DNA of 64,000 bases from Nelumbo lutea (lineage: Eukaryota; Streptophyta; Magnoliopsida; Proteales; Nelumbonaceae), in the NCBI GenBank assembly GCA_022828595.1, contig JAKGHH010000002.1:106017254-106081253 (forward strand), read 5' to 3'. The position numbers were made by a program, and so were the translations under genes. Positions 11,919-23,096 of this stretch are shown piece after piece (position 1 is the stretch's first letter; each line of letters begins with the position of its first letter). Under the pieces are notes generated by a model. The model saw nothing but the letters and a program-made list of their open reading frames with translations. It was not told where the DNA came from and did no database searches.

Positions 11919-14005
11919 ATGGCTGCTGCTACTAGTACTGCTGCTCAAACCTTTCAGAACAACAACAATAACCTAGGGGACGTTAGCAGGGAGGATATCC
12001 AGCTCGCCATTGCCAAAGCTGTGGAGCTGAGAGCTTTTCATGCTTCTTTGATGCAAGGAAATAGCCCTGTAAATTTCAGGTTTTCGAGCTCCGTTTTTCC
12101 TCCTCTTTCACGACCCCTCTCTCAGTTCTCGGCTCAAGATTACCCTGTTTTTACTCCGGTGAGTGAGATTTTCTTTGTTACCCCACGTTTACTTTTTATT
12201 TGTTGGTTGAATATCATACGTCCTCCATGAATTCCTGAATTCTGTTTCTTTTCTTGGTTAATTTAATGTAGATTTTGTTCTCACAACTTTAGACTATAAC
12301 TGTTACTGGGCTTTACCTTTAATGGAAGCTTTTAATGCATAAAGCTTCTGATTTAATGGAACCCAGAAAAATTTTTCATATTTAGAGGCGATTACCAAAC
12401 TTTGTTTTTCATCTTTTGGCATGGTTTACTGAGTTGGGCAAATTTGAACAGAGTTACGAAGAGGAGCCATTACCTGCGTATCAACACTTCCAACTGGAGA
12501 ATAGAACTTTGTCGGAATGCACAGATGCTTATGGGCTAGAAGTAGGAGACGAGTGTGACGCAGATCTGTTCGACAATTTAAAGGATACTTCGTCGTCGAG
12601 GAAGGGGTTTCCTTCTGGTTTGTTTGGCAGAGAGCCTCCTGTCTGTCAAGCTGAGGATCATAAATCCGTAACCAGTTCTTGCACTAACCACATTTCCTCC
12701 CTTCAGACATCCTCTGACACAAATTTCTTAAAATCTAGGAGAAGAACTGGTTCGGGGGATTTCAAATCCGTCACGACTTGCAATAGATGCAAGCCTGCAA
12801 TTATCACCAGTGAAAGCGAGAATGGATCCAAAGGTGTCAAGAATTCTAACAGTGTAGTCCCGTTGACCGATTCTCACTTACCAGTTCAGTCTCAACCAAA
12901 GAACAAGGGAGCTATCATGTCGTGGTTATTTCCTCGGTTGAAGAAGAAGCACAAGAATGAAACATCCCCAAACCGAACGGAATCTGAAGAAGTCTCTCGG
13001 TCTCAGTCTCAGATGTTCAGGGAATTGGGTATAATGTCGGTAGAATCGCTGAAGAAAGAATTGATTGAAGCCAATGAGCATAGAGATGCAGCCTTGATGG
13101 AGGTTTCCGAGATGAAGTCTTCGTTGGTGGAGCTGAAACAGAAGCTGGAGTACCTGGAGTCCTACTGTGAAGAGCTGAAGAAGGCTCTGAAACAATCAAT
13201 CCCCGAAAAGGAAGTTCCAGTTCTTGAAAAGTCTAGTAATCTGCTCAAGAGAGGGAAGTCGGCTGATGGGAACAGTGAAACTCTCATGCCTGTTAGCCAT
13301 GAAGTAATGGTAGAGGGCTTCCTGCAAATTGTCTCTGAAGCTAGATTATCAGTTAAACAGCTGTGCAAAACTCTTGTGGAGCAGATTGAAGAAACAGATA
13401 GTAATTTGGTGGAGAAGCTAAATTTGCTTCTTGAACCATACAAACTGGCTCTCAACTCCAAGTATTCAAAAGCAGTGTTCTACCATTTAGAAGCAATTAT
13501 AAATCAGTCCCTGTTCCAGGATTTTGAGAACTGCACATTTCAGAAGAATGGCTCACCCAAAATCCTAGATCCTAAGCAAGATCGCCAAGCTAAGTTCGCA
13601 TCGTTTGTCGCGCTGAGAAACTTGAGTTGGAATGAAGTTCTACACAAGGGAACTAAGTACTACAGTGAAGAATTCAGTAGGTTCTGTGATCATAAGATGA
13701 GTTGCATCATTTCTACACTGCATTGGACTAGACCATGGTCTGAGCAGCTACTCCAGTCATTCTTTGTGACTGCCAAGTGCATTTGGTTGCTCCATTTACT
13801 TGCATTTTCATTTAATCCCCCATTGGGAATCCTGAGAGTTGAAGAGAATAGAAGCTTCGATTCCCTCTACATGGAGGATATATTCAATGAAAGGAAGAAA
13901 TCACAAACCCCAAGTAGAGTTAAGATCATGGTGATGCCGGGGTTTTATGTTCAGGATAGGGTACTGAGGTGTAAGGTTCTGTGTAAGTATAAAAGTTTAG
14001 CTTAA
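11919..14005 (+). CDS. IRKI: IRK-interacting protein (IRKI) homologue, two coding exons
   Basis: Coding exons are 11919-12158 and 12452-14005, about 597 residues. The intron has a GTGAGT donor and a phase-0 join that yields DYPVFTP then SYEEEPLP, the continuous motif of this family. The ATG chosen gives MAAATS; an upstream in-frame ATG at 11823 is rejected because its peptide is hydrophobic and leader-like. Conserved parts are the N-terminal SREDIQLAIAKAVELRAFHA block (residues about 25-45), a basic serine-rich middle (about 180-265), a coiled coil (about 275-335), and a C-terminal domain of the GIL1/IRKI family (about 365-597) ending in MPGFYVQDRVLRCKVLCKYK. The Arabidopsis protein binds the receptor kinase IRK. 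A role in plasma-membrane or scaffold-linked signalling is family knowledge, not visible here. No frameshift or missing block was seen. Confidence 0.9.
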
Positions 14006-14585
14006 GTAGTCATTCATTTCTGTATCATTATTGTTGTTGTTCCCTGGTTGGCATGGGGCCAGCCAAGGGGTGTATCATTTGTTCAGCTGTCCATGTTTGT
14101 ACCATTTAAATTTAAGCTAATAAATATTCAAAGAAGGGGTTTCTTTTATTTCAGTTTGATGGAAAGGGAATACATAGTTGTTATCTGGGGCTATTTGGGA
14201 GGGCTATAAGCTTTGGTTGAATTGCTTCAGCTGAACTGCTATGAAGAAGCCTCTAAAAGAGGGCTTGGATCTGCTACCCACACCTCTACCCCACGAGTAA
14301 TTACAGCTGCGCATTGAGAATCTCTCTCTTCTCATTCATGGGACATGTTTCTGATACAGGGCAGTGGTGTTTTGTGGGTATGGATGTGGGAACACTTTGT
14401 GGGTAGCAAATCATGAGTGTCCAAAAGTAGGTTCAACAGAGGGCCATTCAAGTAGCTTATAAAATAGTCTCCGAGTTTTCACCACGCATTGCTTACTTGC
14501 TTTCCGAGTAGGCCAAACCTCGCAAAGCTAAAAGCAGCAATGCAAAAGCCCTCTTAAACAGGAACTTTTCAATACTGATTACTAA
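14006..14585. other. IRKI 3' flank, no gene seen
   Basis: Probably includes the 3' untranslated region; AATAAA-like strings (CTAATAAATATTC near 14117) could serve polyadenylation. At 14490-14560 there is a third, short relative of a block found in both copies of the duplicated 5' flank (CGCAAAGCTAAAAGCAGCA), so that block is probably a dispersed repeat in its own right. Confidence 0.5.
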
Positions 14586-14875
14586 GTGCTCATTTGGAGG
14601 GCTGAAGTGCAGGAATTCACATCTGTGCCCCCACAAAGGGTGCCCCACAGCATTTCCAACCATGTATTAGGAACATCTCATCTCCCACTGACAACTTTGG
14701 GAGATGTTTCCGGTGCACGCTGAGATGTGCAAGTGGGGTACTTCTGAGGCACAGATGTGGTCTCAAAGCGCAGTGGCTTCTGTCTTTGCAATGGTGAAGC
14801 CTGTTTTAGTAGTTACTTCAAAACAAATCAATGAAAGCAGTTCAATCAAAGCTGAAGCCCTTCCAAACAGGCCCT
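14586..14875. mobile_element. PIF/Harbinger-like MITE
   Basis: Inverted ends: GTGCTCATTTGGAGGGCTGAAG on the left, with a right end complementing to AGGGCCTGTTTGGAAGGGCTTC (about 22 bp, imperfect). TAA flanks both sides. The interior carries a second inverted repeat built on CACATCTGTGCCCC and GAGGCACAGATGTG. Relatives of that inner part occur at 27790-27945, 33845-33990 and 51285-51410. Confidence 0.55.
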
Positions 14876-14939
14876 TAAGTTCTAAGCTCTGGTCGAGGGG
14901 TTTTCATTGAGTTACTTTGCAGAAAGCCAGAGAAACTAT

Positions 14940-15141
14940 TAACAGGAGTTAGAATGGGCTCCTCACATGGTGTGTCCTATATGTGCCCCATAGGCACATC
15001 TGCCAGTATTGATCATAACTTTACGCTGAAACAAGTAAATCAAAGCCTTTGATTTGTTGCTATGACCCCTTATAGGGAGAAATGTTCCAAAATACATGGA
15101 GGATGTGCCTGTTAGGCACCCATTCCAATTCTACTAACAGA
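14940..15141. repeat. Small inverted-repeat element
   Basis: TTAGAATGGGCTCC on the left pairs imperfectly with TGCCTGTTAGGCACCCATTC on the right, and inner blocks with GTGCCCCATAGGCAC also fold back. No clear target duplication was seen. Probably a MITE of the same broad group as 14586-14875. Confidence 0.4.
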
Positions 15142-17240
15142 ATTTCAATGGGCAAACCACTTTTACTACAACAATGTCATAGTGCTGCACTAAAATGACA
15201 AATGAAAGTCTTTGATGTGTTGGTATGACCCCATCTTGGATGAAATGGTGCCTCAGTGGGGCCACAGCAATACATTAACGTCATCATTTTCTATCATTTT
15301 CTGTTTTAGCCCTGCGCTACAACATTGCCGGAGGATGCCAAATTGTTTAAGGCTGTTTGGATGTGGCCTATCCGAAAAAAAAAAAAAAAAAAGAAAAAAA
15401 GAAAAACTCCCAAACGGGCACCAGGATAAATTTTTAGGGGATTTTACCGATGTTTCCACCCACAGAATTGAAATTAACGTCTAGCATGGCTGAAATGTCT
15501 TCCGAGTCCGGTTTATAAATGTGTAATTAAATTCAATTCCGCCCCCGGCATACGTCACAAAATGCCCCTCATATTTAATAGATGTTGCTTCCTTTCTCGA
15601 GAGTCAAGACTTCTTCCCGAAATCTCTGTCCAAGCCCCACCTTTGCCGCTTCCTTCCGGCTGAGTCGTTGCTACGGAAACCAGTTCCGTCTTCAAAGTCG
15701 CCCCCAAGTACCTTGCTGATAACCCAGTAACTCAGTAAGTGAAGAACCGACGAATCATTTTGTATTTAACGTGAGCTTCAACCTTCATCACGATTTCCTC
15801 TTCCCAATTCAAAATTTTGATTCGATTTGGATTTCCTAGTTTCAGTTAATCTATTAATAACTTTATCGATAACGATGGATTAAGTTCTTAGTGTGATGTT
15901 TTATATGGCTTTCATTTATTTGATAAACAATGCTATATCATTGCCAAATCAATTTTTATACCATCATACGGATTTATAAGCATTAATATTTATGTGCATG
16001 CCAACTATTAGGGAAAGTTTCATTTTAATACTTTCCCCAACGGTTAAGTATTTATTCATTATTCTGCTGATGTGGTGTCTAATGTTGCTTAATTGTTAAT
16101 AAATGGTTTATCAAATGTTTTTTTTTTTTTTTGGGTTTTAAAAACAAATCAAGTACAAACGTTTATTTAATAAACGAAAATCATACTTTCTGTTTTAAGT
16201 CAATGAATAGAAAAGCTATGTAAAAAGTCTATTTGAATATGGGATTATGACAAACCTTTCGTTGATGCTTTAAAGGAAATGCAGTAATCCAATGAGGCAA
16301 AGTTGACCATTTGAAGTATGATTTACAATCATGCATAAGCAAGTATACACAGTCACAAAATGCATATAGTCATTCATAAGTAATTATGCACAACCATACA
16401 TACAAATTGATATAAGGAAAAGAAAAATCAATTACTTGGGAATATTGCTGGAATTCGGGCTATAGCTACTTGATTGGGGCCTTGCAAGCACTTTTATAGT
16501 GTCCAATTTCCTTCTCTCAATTGGTTGGAACTCAATTCATTTTGTCCATGGTCACCCAGGTTGACGTTTGGTTCTTGGTGGTTGCAATGCATTGCTTGTC
16601 AATCTATTGACACCCAGACTAGTTGACGATGATGCAGCTTCGTCTGCATGATCAATGGTGGACATGGAGTGTATTAGCTCTGAGAATATAATGTTCTGCA
16701 TTCCGATGGAATAGTATAGATCAATATGTTCGTACACACTTCATCTTGCATGTGTCACAACTGCACATGCATCCAAAGGAGGACTAGGGACACAATGGAA
16801 TGAGGGAAGTAACCTTTCACTTTTCTTGATAACCAAAGGACCAACAAAGCTTATGGAACCTTGAATTGAAAATTAAAGCATCAAAATGCCCCAGTGACAC
16901 TTTATGTCATGTTTGCTTCCAAGTAAAAGGGGTGAAAATTGGAAATCAAATATTTTTATGTAGAAGGGGTAGAGATGCAATTTAAATATTATTATACCAT
17001 ACATCATAAATTGTGTATCCCTTTTACAAAAAATTTAAGCAACTCTTTAACTAGTTAGACACTCATCAATCATAACAGGCCTTGATTCAAGAGAACTCCC
17101 AGATCAATTAAGAGATGCAAAAAGATCTGAAAAAAGAATATTAATAGTAAGGTCCTTTGAATGTAGAGGTAGAGTTCATCCTTGTTTTTAATAGTAACAA
17201 TAATAAGAGATTTTTTCTTTTACTTTTTTTATTAATTTGT
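15142..17240. other. Intergenic with promoter-like stretch, no gene seen
   Basis: Around 15500-15860 the sequence turns less AT-rich and contains GGTTTATAAATGTG (TATA-like, about 15510) followed by leader-like pyrimidine-rich DNA. This resembles the 5' end of a + strand gene, but no coding exon follows in this stretch. An A-rich tract sits at 15366-15403. The rest, to 17240, holds nothing I recognise. Confidence 0.4.
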
Positions 17241-17520
17241 AGGGTTAAGATATAAAAACCTCCCCTGAAGTTTATGATAATTATAAAAATCTCCCCTATA
17301 GTTTCATTTTAGCAAAAACCTCCCTTTTATTTTCGAAGAAATTGACAAATACCTCCATTCTGCCAATGACCAAGGTGAAAAACATTAAATCGGTGATTTT
17401 TTTATCAAAATACCTATTTTACTCTTTTACGAATTAAAGTACATACATTTTTACTAAAATACCCTTATCTATATGTTATATTCTTTATTCTCTCTTATCA
17501 ATTTCAGCTTTTTCTATGTG
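17241..17520. repeat. MULE-like terminal repeat (left end)
   Basis: GGGTTAAGATATAAAAACCT, followed by repeated phrases such as AAAAATCTCCCC and CAAAAACCTCCC, matches the style and order of the long terminal inverted repeat at 56558 and 58077. No partner right end was found before the hAT-like cluster at 18.1 kb, so the element is truncated or interrupted. Confidence 0.45.
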
Positions 17521-17819
17521 AAGAGTAGCAACGGAAGAGAACGAACTCAGGAGGAACGATGCAAAAGGATTCATTTACATTTTAATGCACAAGGATTTCG
17601 GTCATGTGGTTCTCTGAATTCATTTTAACGAACAAAGGTTTTATCCTGTATCCCTCTTCATTTTAACTGTCTAGGATTTTACTAGTAGGTTTTTAACAGT
17701 AATTAGTCACTCAATCGACTATCCTTGTTATCTTTGTATATCTATTGTAGATTTTTAACACTAGGTAGAGGGTTTTGAGTCAGGTGAGGTGAATATCACC
17801 AACCCATCATTACCGATTC

Positions 17820-18136
17820 TTGCAGTTACATGTCATCAAGACAATGGGCGCTTATGGAATGGATAACAACAGTTTAATCCTCACCAAGTTCCTACTCCAC
17901 TACCTCAATACCGCTGTCCAAAGGAAAGGTGGAATTGGGTCCAAGTTTGAATATAGGTGCACTTCTAGACATGGCTGTTTATGGGGTAATTTTGATGAGC
18001 AAAACCGCATTCTCCTGCAGAGGGCTGTTTTGGGTATTGAGAGTGCTTACTTGCTTGGATCTGAACAGAGAATACAGAGTTCGGTTGGAGAGATTCATTG
18101 GTGGAATGCTTGACCAGGCAACGTCGGATGATATTG
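17820..18136 (+). pseudogene. NPH3-domain (DOT3-like BTB/NPH3) exon fragment, frameshifted
   Basis: Translates in two frames into part of an NPH3 domain. The first frame gives NSLILTKFLLHYLNTAVQRK. After a one-base shift near 17925-17930 the next gives MAVYGVILMSKTAFSCRGLF, then RLERFIGGMLDQATSDDIV. NPH3 proteins are plant adaptors of CUL3 ubiquitin ligases in light and auxin responses; the spacing best recalls the DOT3 subgroup. The fragment begins right after a splice-acceptor-like CTTGCAG and is cut at about 18136 by GC-rich hAT-like repeat DNA. No BTB domain or other exons are nearby, so this is a relic, possibly captured by the MULE-like end at 17241. Confidence 0.7.
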
Positions 18137-18317
18137 TTAGGCCCGAGCCAGGCTAGGCTCGGTCTGGGCTTTTATTCTTCATAAACATGATTTTGTTAGG
18201 CCCGAGCCCGAGCTAGGCCCGACCAACGGGCTTACAACATAGGCTCGAGCCCAACAGAAGAAAGATCTCACCGCCAGTGACTGTGTTCGTCGGTGCTGAG
18301 TTCTAGTCTATGTGTGC

Positions 18318-18353
<36 letters not shown>

Positions 18354-18480
18354 GAAAGAGAGAGGATTCACCACCACCGCCGGTACCTGTGTTTGCCGCC
18401 TGCCGGTGTTTGAGATTTGAAAGAGAAGAAGTGAGAATGAGAACGAGAGAGAGAAAGAAAGAGAGAGAGAGAGAGAGAGA
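18137..18480. repeat. GC-rich hAT-like fragment and GA microsatellites
   Basis: Two direct copies of GTTAGGCCCGAGCC (18136 and 18196), with GGGCTT-type phrases, recall the non-autonomous hAT-like insertion at 42385. GA runs follow at about 18320-18366 and 18457-18481. Open frames across the GA tracts are simple-sequence artefacts. Confidence 0.5.
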
Positions 18481-18636
18481 GTGAAGACTCAACAGTTTTT
18501 GGATGGGTCATTAGTCAATTCAACAGTTTTTGGATAGGGACCGGGATTGGGGTAAAATGGAACCGGTTGCCTAGCCGAAATGATTGTCCGTCAGCATCAA
18601 TAGCGGTTTGAAAACTATGCTTTTTTATGCTTTTTT

Positions 18637-19520
18637 ATTTTAACTATTCAAAGGTTTCTTCTATTGTGGGCTTTATTTGAGCGTGTGTAGTATGTTCCTT
18701 TTTTTTCGGATTTTTTTTTGTGTTTGGTCTTCTTCTTCAAGATCCTCCAAAAGAGTCTAGGGTTTACAAGCATTTTATTTCTTCCCTTTTATTTTCTCTT
18801 TGGATTTTCTTGTGCAATGTTTTCTTTTTATTTTCTTACAAGACGATCTGCTTTGTCTCTTTCTTTGATTGCATGTATGTTTACCTCCACCTCAAAGTGG
18901 AACTTTGGACTCGATTTTTTTTTATTTTTTTTCCTTTGTTTTTCCAATTTGGTGGATTTACCACTATTTTTTTTTTTGTGTTTAAAGTCACTTTGAATTT
19001 ATCTTTTAAGATTTTGGAGTCCCTTGCAATGTCCACCCTTTCCATAACCATCTAGTTCGAGCAGATGGCCCATTTTGACAACAAAATGAAAAAGTAAAAA
19101 AAAAATTAAAAAGAAAAAATGGCCAAAATCCGTTGAACGGGTTGACGGTTCGACTGCCTAGGTCAATGGGTCGTTGACTAATTCAATGATTTTTTGCCAG
19201 GGACCTGGGTTTGGGGTAAAATGGAACTGGTTGCCTGGACAACTAGGAGTTATCGATGTAAAACAAAGGACAGCTATGAAGTAGAACTCAAAACTATCAT
19301 AGTATGATCGTATTCTTTTATATGAAACGCTTTGTTGAAGTAATATTTAAACAAAACAAGCATATGATGATCTCTTTTAAGTCTTTATATGAGTTTCAAG
19401 ACTTTAGTACTTATAATTGTAAGTTTCTTATTAAGAAACCATTATCTTTTTTAATGTAGCAAATAGCAAGATTACAATTCCAATCCAGCCCCTACGAAGC
19501 AAGGGCCCCTCTGCTAGTCT
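18637..19520. repeat. Local direct duplication, unit 1
   Basis: Matches 20765-21785 in order: TTTTAACTATTCAAAGGTTTCTTCTA-like start, TTCTTCAAGATCCTCCAAAA, TTGATTGCATGTATGTTTA, then GACAGCTATGAAGTAGAACTC-like and CTTATTAAGAAACCATT-like blocks, ending with CTACGAAGCAAGGGCCCCTC-like. The units are about 2.2 kb apart. They are T-rich and no conserved coding sequence was recognised. Confidence 0.7.
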
Positions 19521-19547
19521 ATATATTAAAGGGAAAGGGGTGGTCTC

Positions 19548-19550
<3 letters not shown>

Positions 19551-19643
<93 letters not shown>
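19551..19643. repeat. TA dinucleotide microsatellite
   Basis: About 46 uninterrupted TA repeats over 93 bp. It lies just after the end of local duplication unit 1; the equivalent position after unit 2 has no such tract, so it expanded after the duplication. Confidence 0.95.
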
Positions 19644-19645
<2 letters not shown>

Positions 19646-20764
19646 AATTACAAGAAACAAATATAAGGAATCTTATATATCTTATTTGTTATCGGTTTAA
19701 GGGTTGATGGTTCGACTATCCAGTTCAAACAAATGACTCATTTTGGCAACAACAATTATAGGCAAAAAATTATGGAACCGTTTTAGCCACCAGTTTTTGG
19801 GTTGATAGTTCGACCGTCTAGTTCGAACGAATAGCCCGTTCTAGCAACAAAAATTACAAGCAAAAAATTGATTGTATGAGGTACACTAAGCAATATCATA
19901 CGTTTTATGTCATTCAAACGTGTGACTCATATGACCCGAAAACGGAACCATTCTGGACAATAGATTTTGGGTTGATGGTTCGACCATCCAGTTTGAATGT
20001 ATGGCCCGTTCTGACAACAAAAATTAAAATAAATAAAAAAATGGCCAAAAACCATTGAACGGGTCGACGGTTCGACTACTCAGCTCAATGGGTCATTAGT
20101 CGATTCAACAATTTTTGGCCAAGGACCGAGATTGGGGTAAAACACAACCAGTTGCTTGGATGGTTCCTAACTAAAAAATAAAAAATAGTGGTTTGATCGT
20201 TCGGTTCAAACGAATAGCCTGTTTTGACAATAAAAAGTATAAGCAAAAAATTGAGTGTGTGATATCTATTAAGCAGTATCATACGTGTTATGTCATTCGA
20301 GCGTGTGACTCATACAACACGAAAATGAAACCTTTTTGGCCACCAATTTTTTGGTCGACAGTTTGGCCTTCTGGTTGGAAGGGACAGTTCATTCTGACAA
20401 AAAAAATAAAAAAGACCAAAAACCATTGAACGAGTCAACGACTCAATAGTTCGACTGTCGTGGTCAATGGGTCGCTGACTGATTCAACAGTTTTTTTTTC
20501 CAGGGACTGGGATTGAGATAAAACAAAACCGGTTGCTTGGACTATTTCCAATTAAAAATAAATAAAAAAGGCCAAAAACCATTCAACAGGTCAATGGGTC
20601 GACGGTTTGATCGCTTGGGTCAATGTCATTGATCGATTCAACAATTTTTGGTTATGGATCAAGATTGGGGTAAAACAGAACCAATTTCTTAGACAGTTCT
20701 CGAGCCAAAATGTCCATCCGTCCAGGTCAACGGTGGTTCAAAAACCATGGTTTTTATGCTTTAG

Positions 20765-21785
20765 GATTTTCACTATTCAAAGGTTTCTTCTACTATGGGT
20801 TTTATTCGAGCATGTGTGCTATATTCCTTTTTTTTTCATTTTCTGCTTTTGTCTTCTTTTTCTTTTTTTCTTTTTTTTTTTTTGTGTTTCTTCTTCTTCA
20901 AGATCCTCCAAAATGATCTAGGATTTACCACCATTTTATTTATTCCCTTTAGTTTTTTGGGGGGTTTTCTTGTGCAATGTTTTTTATTTGCTTACAAGAC
21001 GTTTTGATTTGTTTCTTTCTTTGATTGCATGTATGTTTAGCTTCGTCTCAAAGCGAAACTTTGGACTCGATTTTTTGATTTTTTTTCCTTGGTTTTTTCA
21101 GTTTAGTGGATTTACCACATTTTTTTTGTGTTTAAGGTCACTTTGGATTTATCTTTCAAGGTTTTGGAATCCTTTGCAATTTCCACCCTTCTCATGACTA
21201 TGACTACAAAGTTATTTCATCTAATTATTGACATCTAGAGAAAATGGTTCGAAAACGGAACCGTTTTGGCCACCGGATTCTAGGTTGATAGTTCGACTGT
21301 CCGATTCAAACGAATGGCCCATTCTGACAACAAAAATTAAAAAATAAAAAATGGCCAAAAACCATTGAACGGGTCGACGGTTTGACCTCCCGGATCAATG
21401 GGTCATTGATTGATTCAACAATTTTTGGCTAGGGAACAGGTTTGGGGTAAAACATAACTAGTTGCCTAGATGGTTCCCGGGATAATCAGTCCTACCGTCC
21501 TAGTCAACTAGGAGTTCTCGATGTGAAACAAATGACAACTATGAAGTAGAACTCAGAAGTATCACTTTATGATCATGTTTTTTTATATGAGATGCTTTGT
21601 TGAAGTAATATTTACAAAACGAGCACATGATGATCTATTTTAAGTCTTTATATGAATTTCAAGACTTGAGTACTTATAATTGCAAATTTCTTATTAAGAA
21701 ATCATTGTCTTTTTTAGTGTAGCAAATTGCAATTACAATTCTAATCCATCCCTTGCGAAGCAGTGGTACCTCTACTAGTTATTTA
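20765..21785. repeat. Local direct duplication, unit 2
   Basis: Second unit of the duplication described at 18637-19520, ending with CCTTGCGAAGCAGTGGTACC where unit 1 has CCTACGAAGCAAGGGCCCC. An extra hAT-like copy (about 21240-21500) lies inside it, as one does in unit 1. It abuts the left LTR of copia element 1. Confidence 0.7.
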
Positions 21786-21799
21786 CTTAATTTAATTAA

Positions 21800-22010
21800 T
21801 GTCAACACTCTTGGCCGAATAGAGAAAATAACAAGAAGAATCTTAGAGGTGTCAAGAATGAATGACCCCCACCTCAAAGAGTCTCTTATATATTAAAAGA
21901 TATGTACAATTACAAATACAAGGCTAAAAGAGAAAAGAAGAATAAGATGTAAAAGTAATATTCAATAGGGACTATACTAATAAGGTGCATCAAATTATAG
22001 TGTTTCCACA
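21800..22010 (-). repeat. Copia 1 LTR (3' LTR in element orientation)
   Basis: 211 bp beginning TG and ending CA. It is shorter than the right LTR mainly through differences around 21928-21945 and at the outer end. Sequence divergence from the right LTR suggests the insertion is not very recent. Confidence 0.75.
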
Positions 22011-22019
22011 CCCCCTTCA

Positions 22020-23096
22020 AACTAATGCATCGACATAAACATCAGTTTGTCTATAAGAGAGAGATGTCAAACTGTAGTCATAGCTTTGGTGAAGATATCA
22101 ACAATCTACATGTCCGAGGCTACATGAGGAAGCGATATAGACCTAGTAGTGAAGAGATCTCAGATAAAGTGGCAATCCACCTCGATGTACTTGGTTCTCT
22201 CATGGAAGACAGGGATAGATGCAACCTTGATAGCATTCGTATTGTCTACATAGAGAGGAATAGGAGTAGGAACTTGAATGCCAAGATCCATAAAGAGAGA
22301 CTATAACCAAACAATCTCACTACAAATCGAAGACATGGCCCTATACTCTGCTTCAGTAGAAGACTTGGAGATTGTTTGTTGTTTCTTACACTTCCAAGAG
22401 ATGAGCAAATCACCCATAAAAACACACCACCCAGAAGTGGACTTACAAGTTTCTGGACAACCATCCTAATTTATATCAGCATAGCTCTCAACTGAATAGG
22501 AGAGGAGGAGGATAAGAACAATCACTAAGAAGTTGTGCTTCTAACATATCGAATGATGCGATGAACAATAGTCATATGAGGTTAAAGAGGAGTAGAAACA
22601 AATTGACTAACAACCTAGACAACATGAGAAATATCATAATGGGTCATAGTGAAATAAATGAGGGACCCCACAGGCTAGCGATATAAGGCAGCACTAGGAA
22701 GTAATGGACCTTCAGATTTAGATAGCTTAAGATTTACCTCCATAGGTATATTAGCATGCTTTTCATCATTAAGACCAACAAGTTTAACAAGGTCACAAGC
22801 ATACTTCTATTGACAAACAAAATACCCTCAATCACTGTGATGTACTTCTAGTCCTAGGAAATATGTGAGAGGGCCCAAGTCCTTCATGTGAAAGGAATTA
22901 TGAAGTAATAGTTTTAATTCACAAATGCCTTCAGTATCATTCTCAGTCAACAACATGTCATCAACATATAGTAGGAGAATGGTAATACCTTGAAGTCATC
23001 GCCTAACAAATAAAGAGTGGTCAGAAGAACTTTGGCTATATCTAGCAGCAACTACAACATCGCAAAAGTGTTCAAACCATGCTCGAGGAGCTTGTT
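22020..23096 (-). pseudogene. Copia 1 reverse transcriptase C-terminal part and RNase H, broken
   Basis: Read on the minus strand, the region near 22950-22985 gives LLLYVDDMLL, the reverse-transcriptase active-site motif, and near 22335-22400 gives KKQQTISKSSTEAEY, the RNase H signature of copia elements. Stops separate the pieces, so no full polyprotein can be made. Confidence 0.8.

Larger units (their letters stand above)
18481..21500. repeat. Cluster of hAT-like non-autonomous repeats
   Basis: At least six partial copies of one dispersed family lie in a row. Each has the phrases AACGGGTCGACGGTTCGAC, ATGGCCCATTCTGACAAC-like and GGGGTAAAACxxAACCGGTTGC-like, spaced similarly. Right ends such as GTTCAAAAACCATGG (20738) match the termini of complete copies at 55626-55887 and 63380-63682, which have 8-bp target duplications. 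No transposase is present. The family also occurs at 26596-27360 and 32640-33410. Confidence 0.7.

Noticed and set aside
12926..13461. Antisense frames inside IRKI exon 2
   Set aside because: Shadows of the coding strand without domains.
18268..18492. Ser-Leu-rich and Arg-Glu-rich frames
   Set aside because: Artefacts of GA/CT microsatellites.
18718..19055. Phe-rich hydrophobic frames resembling membrane proteins
   Set aside because: T-rich repeat DNA; the duplicate at 20765-21197 does not keep the same frame or start.
19431..19646. Minus-strand frame with a long Tyr-Ile repeat
   Set aside because: Produced by the TA microsatellite.
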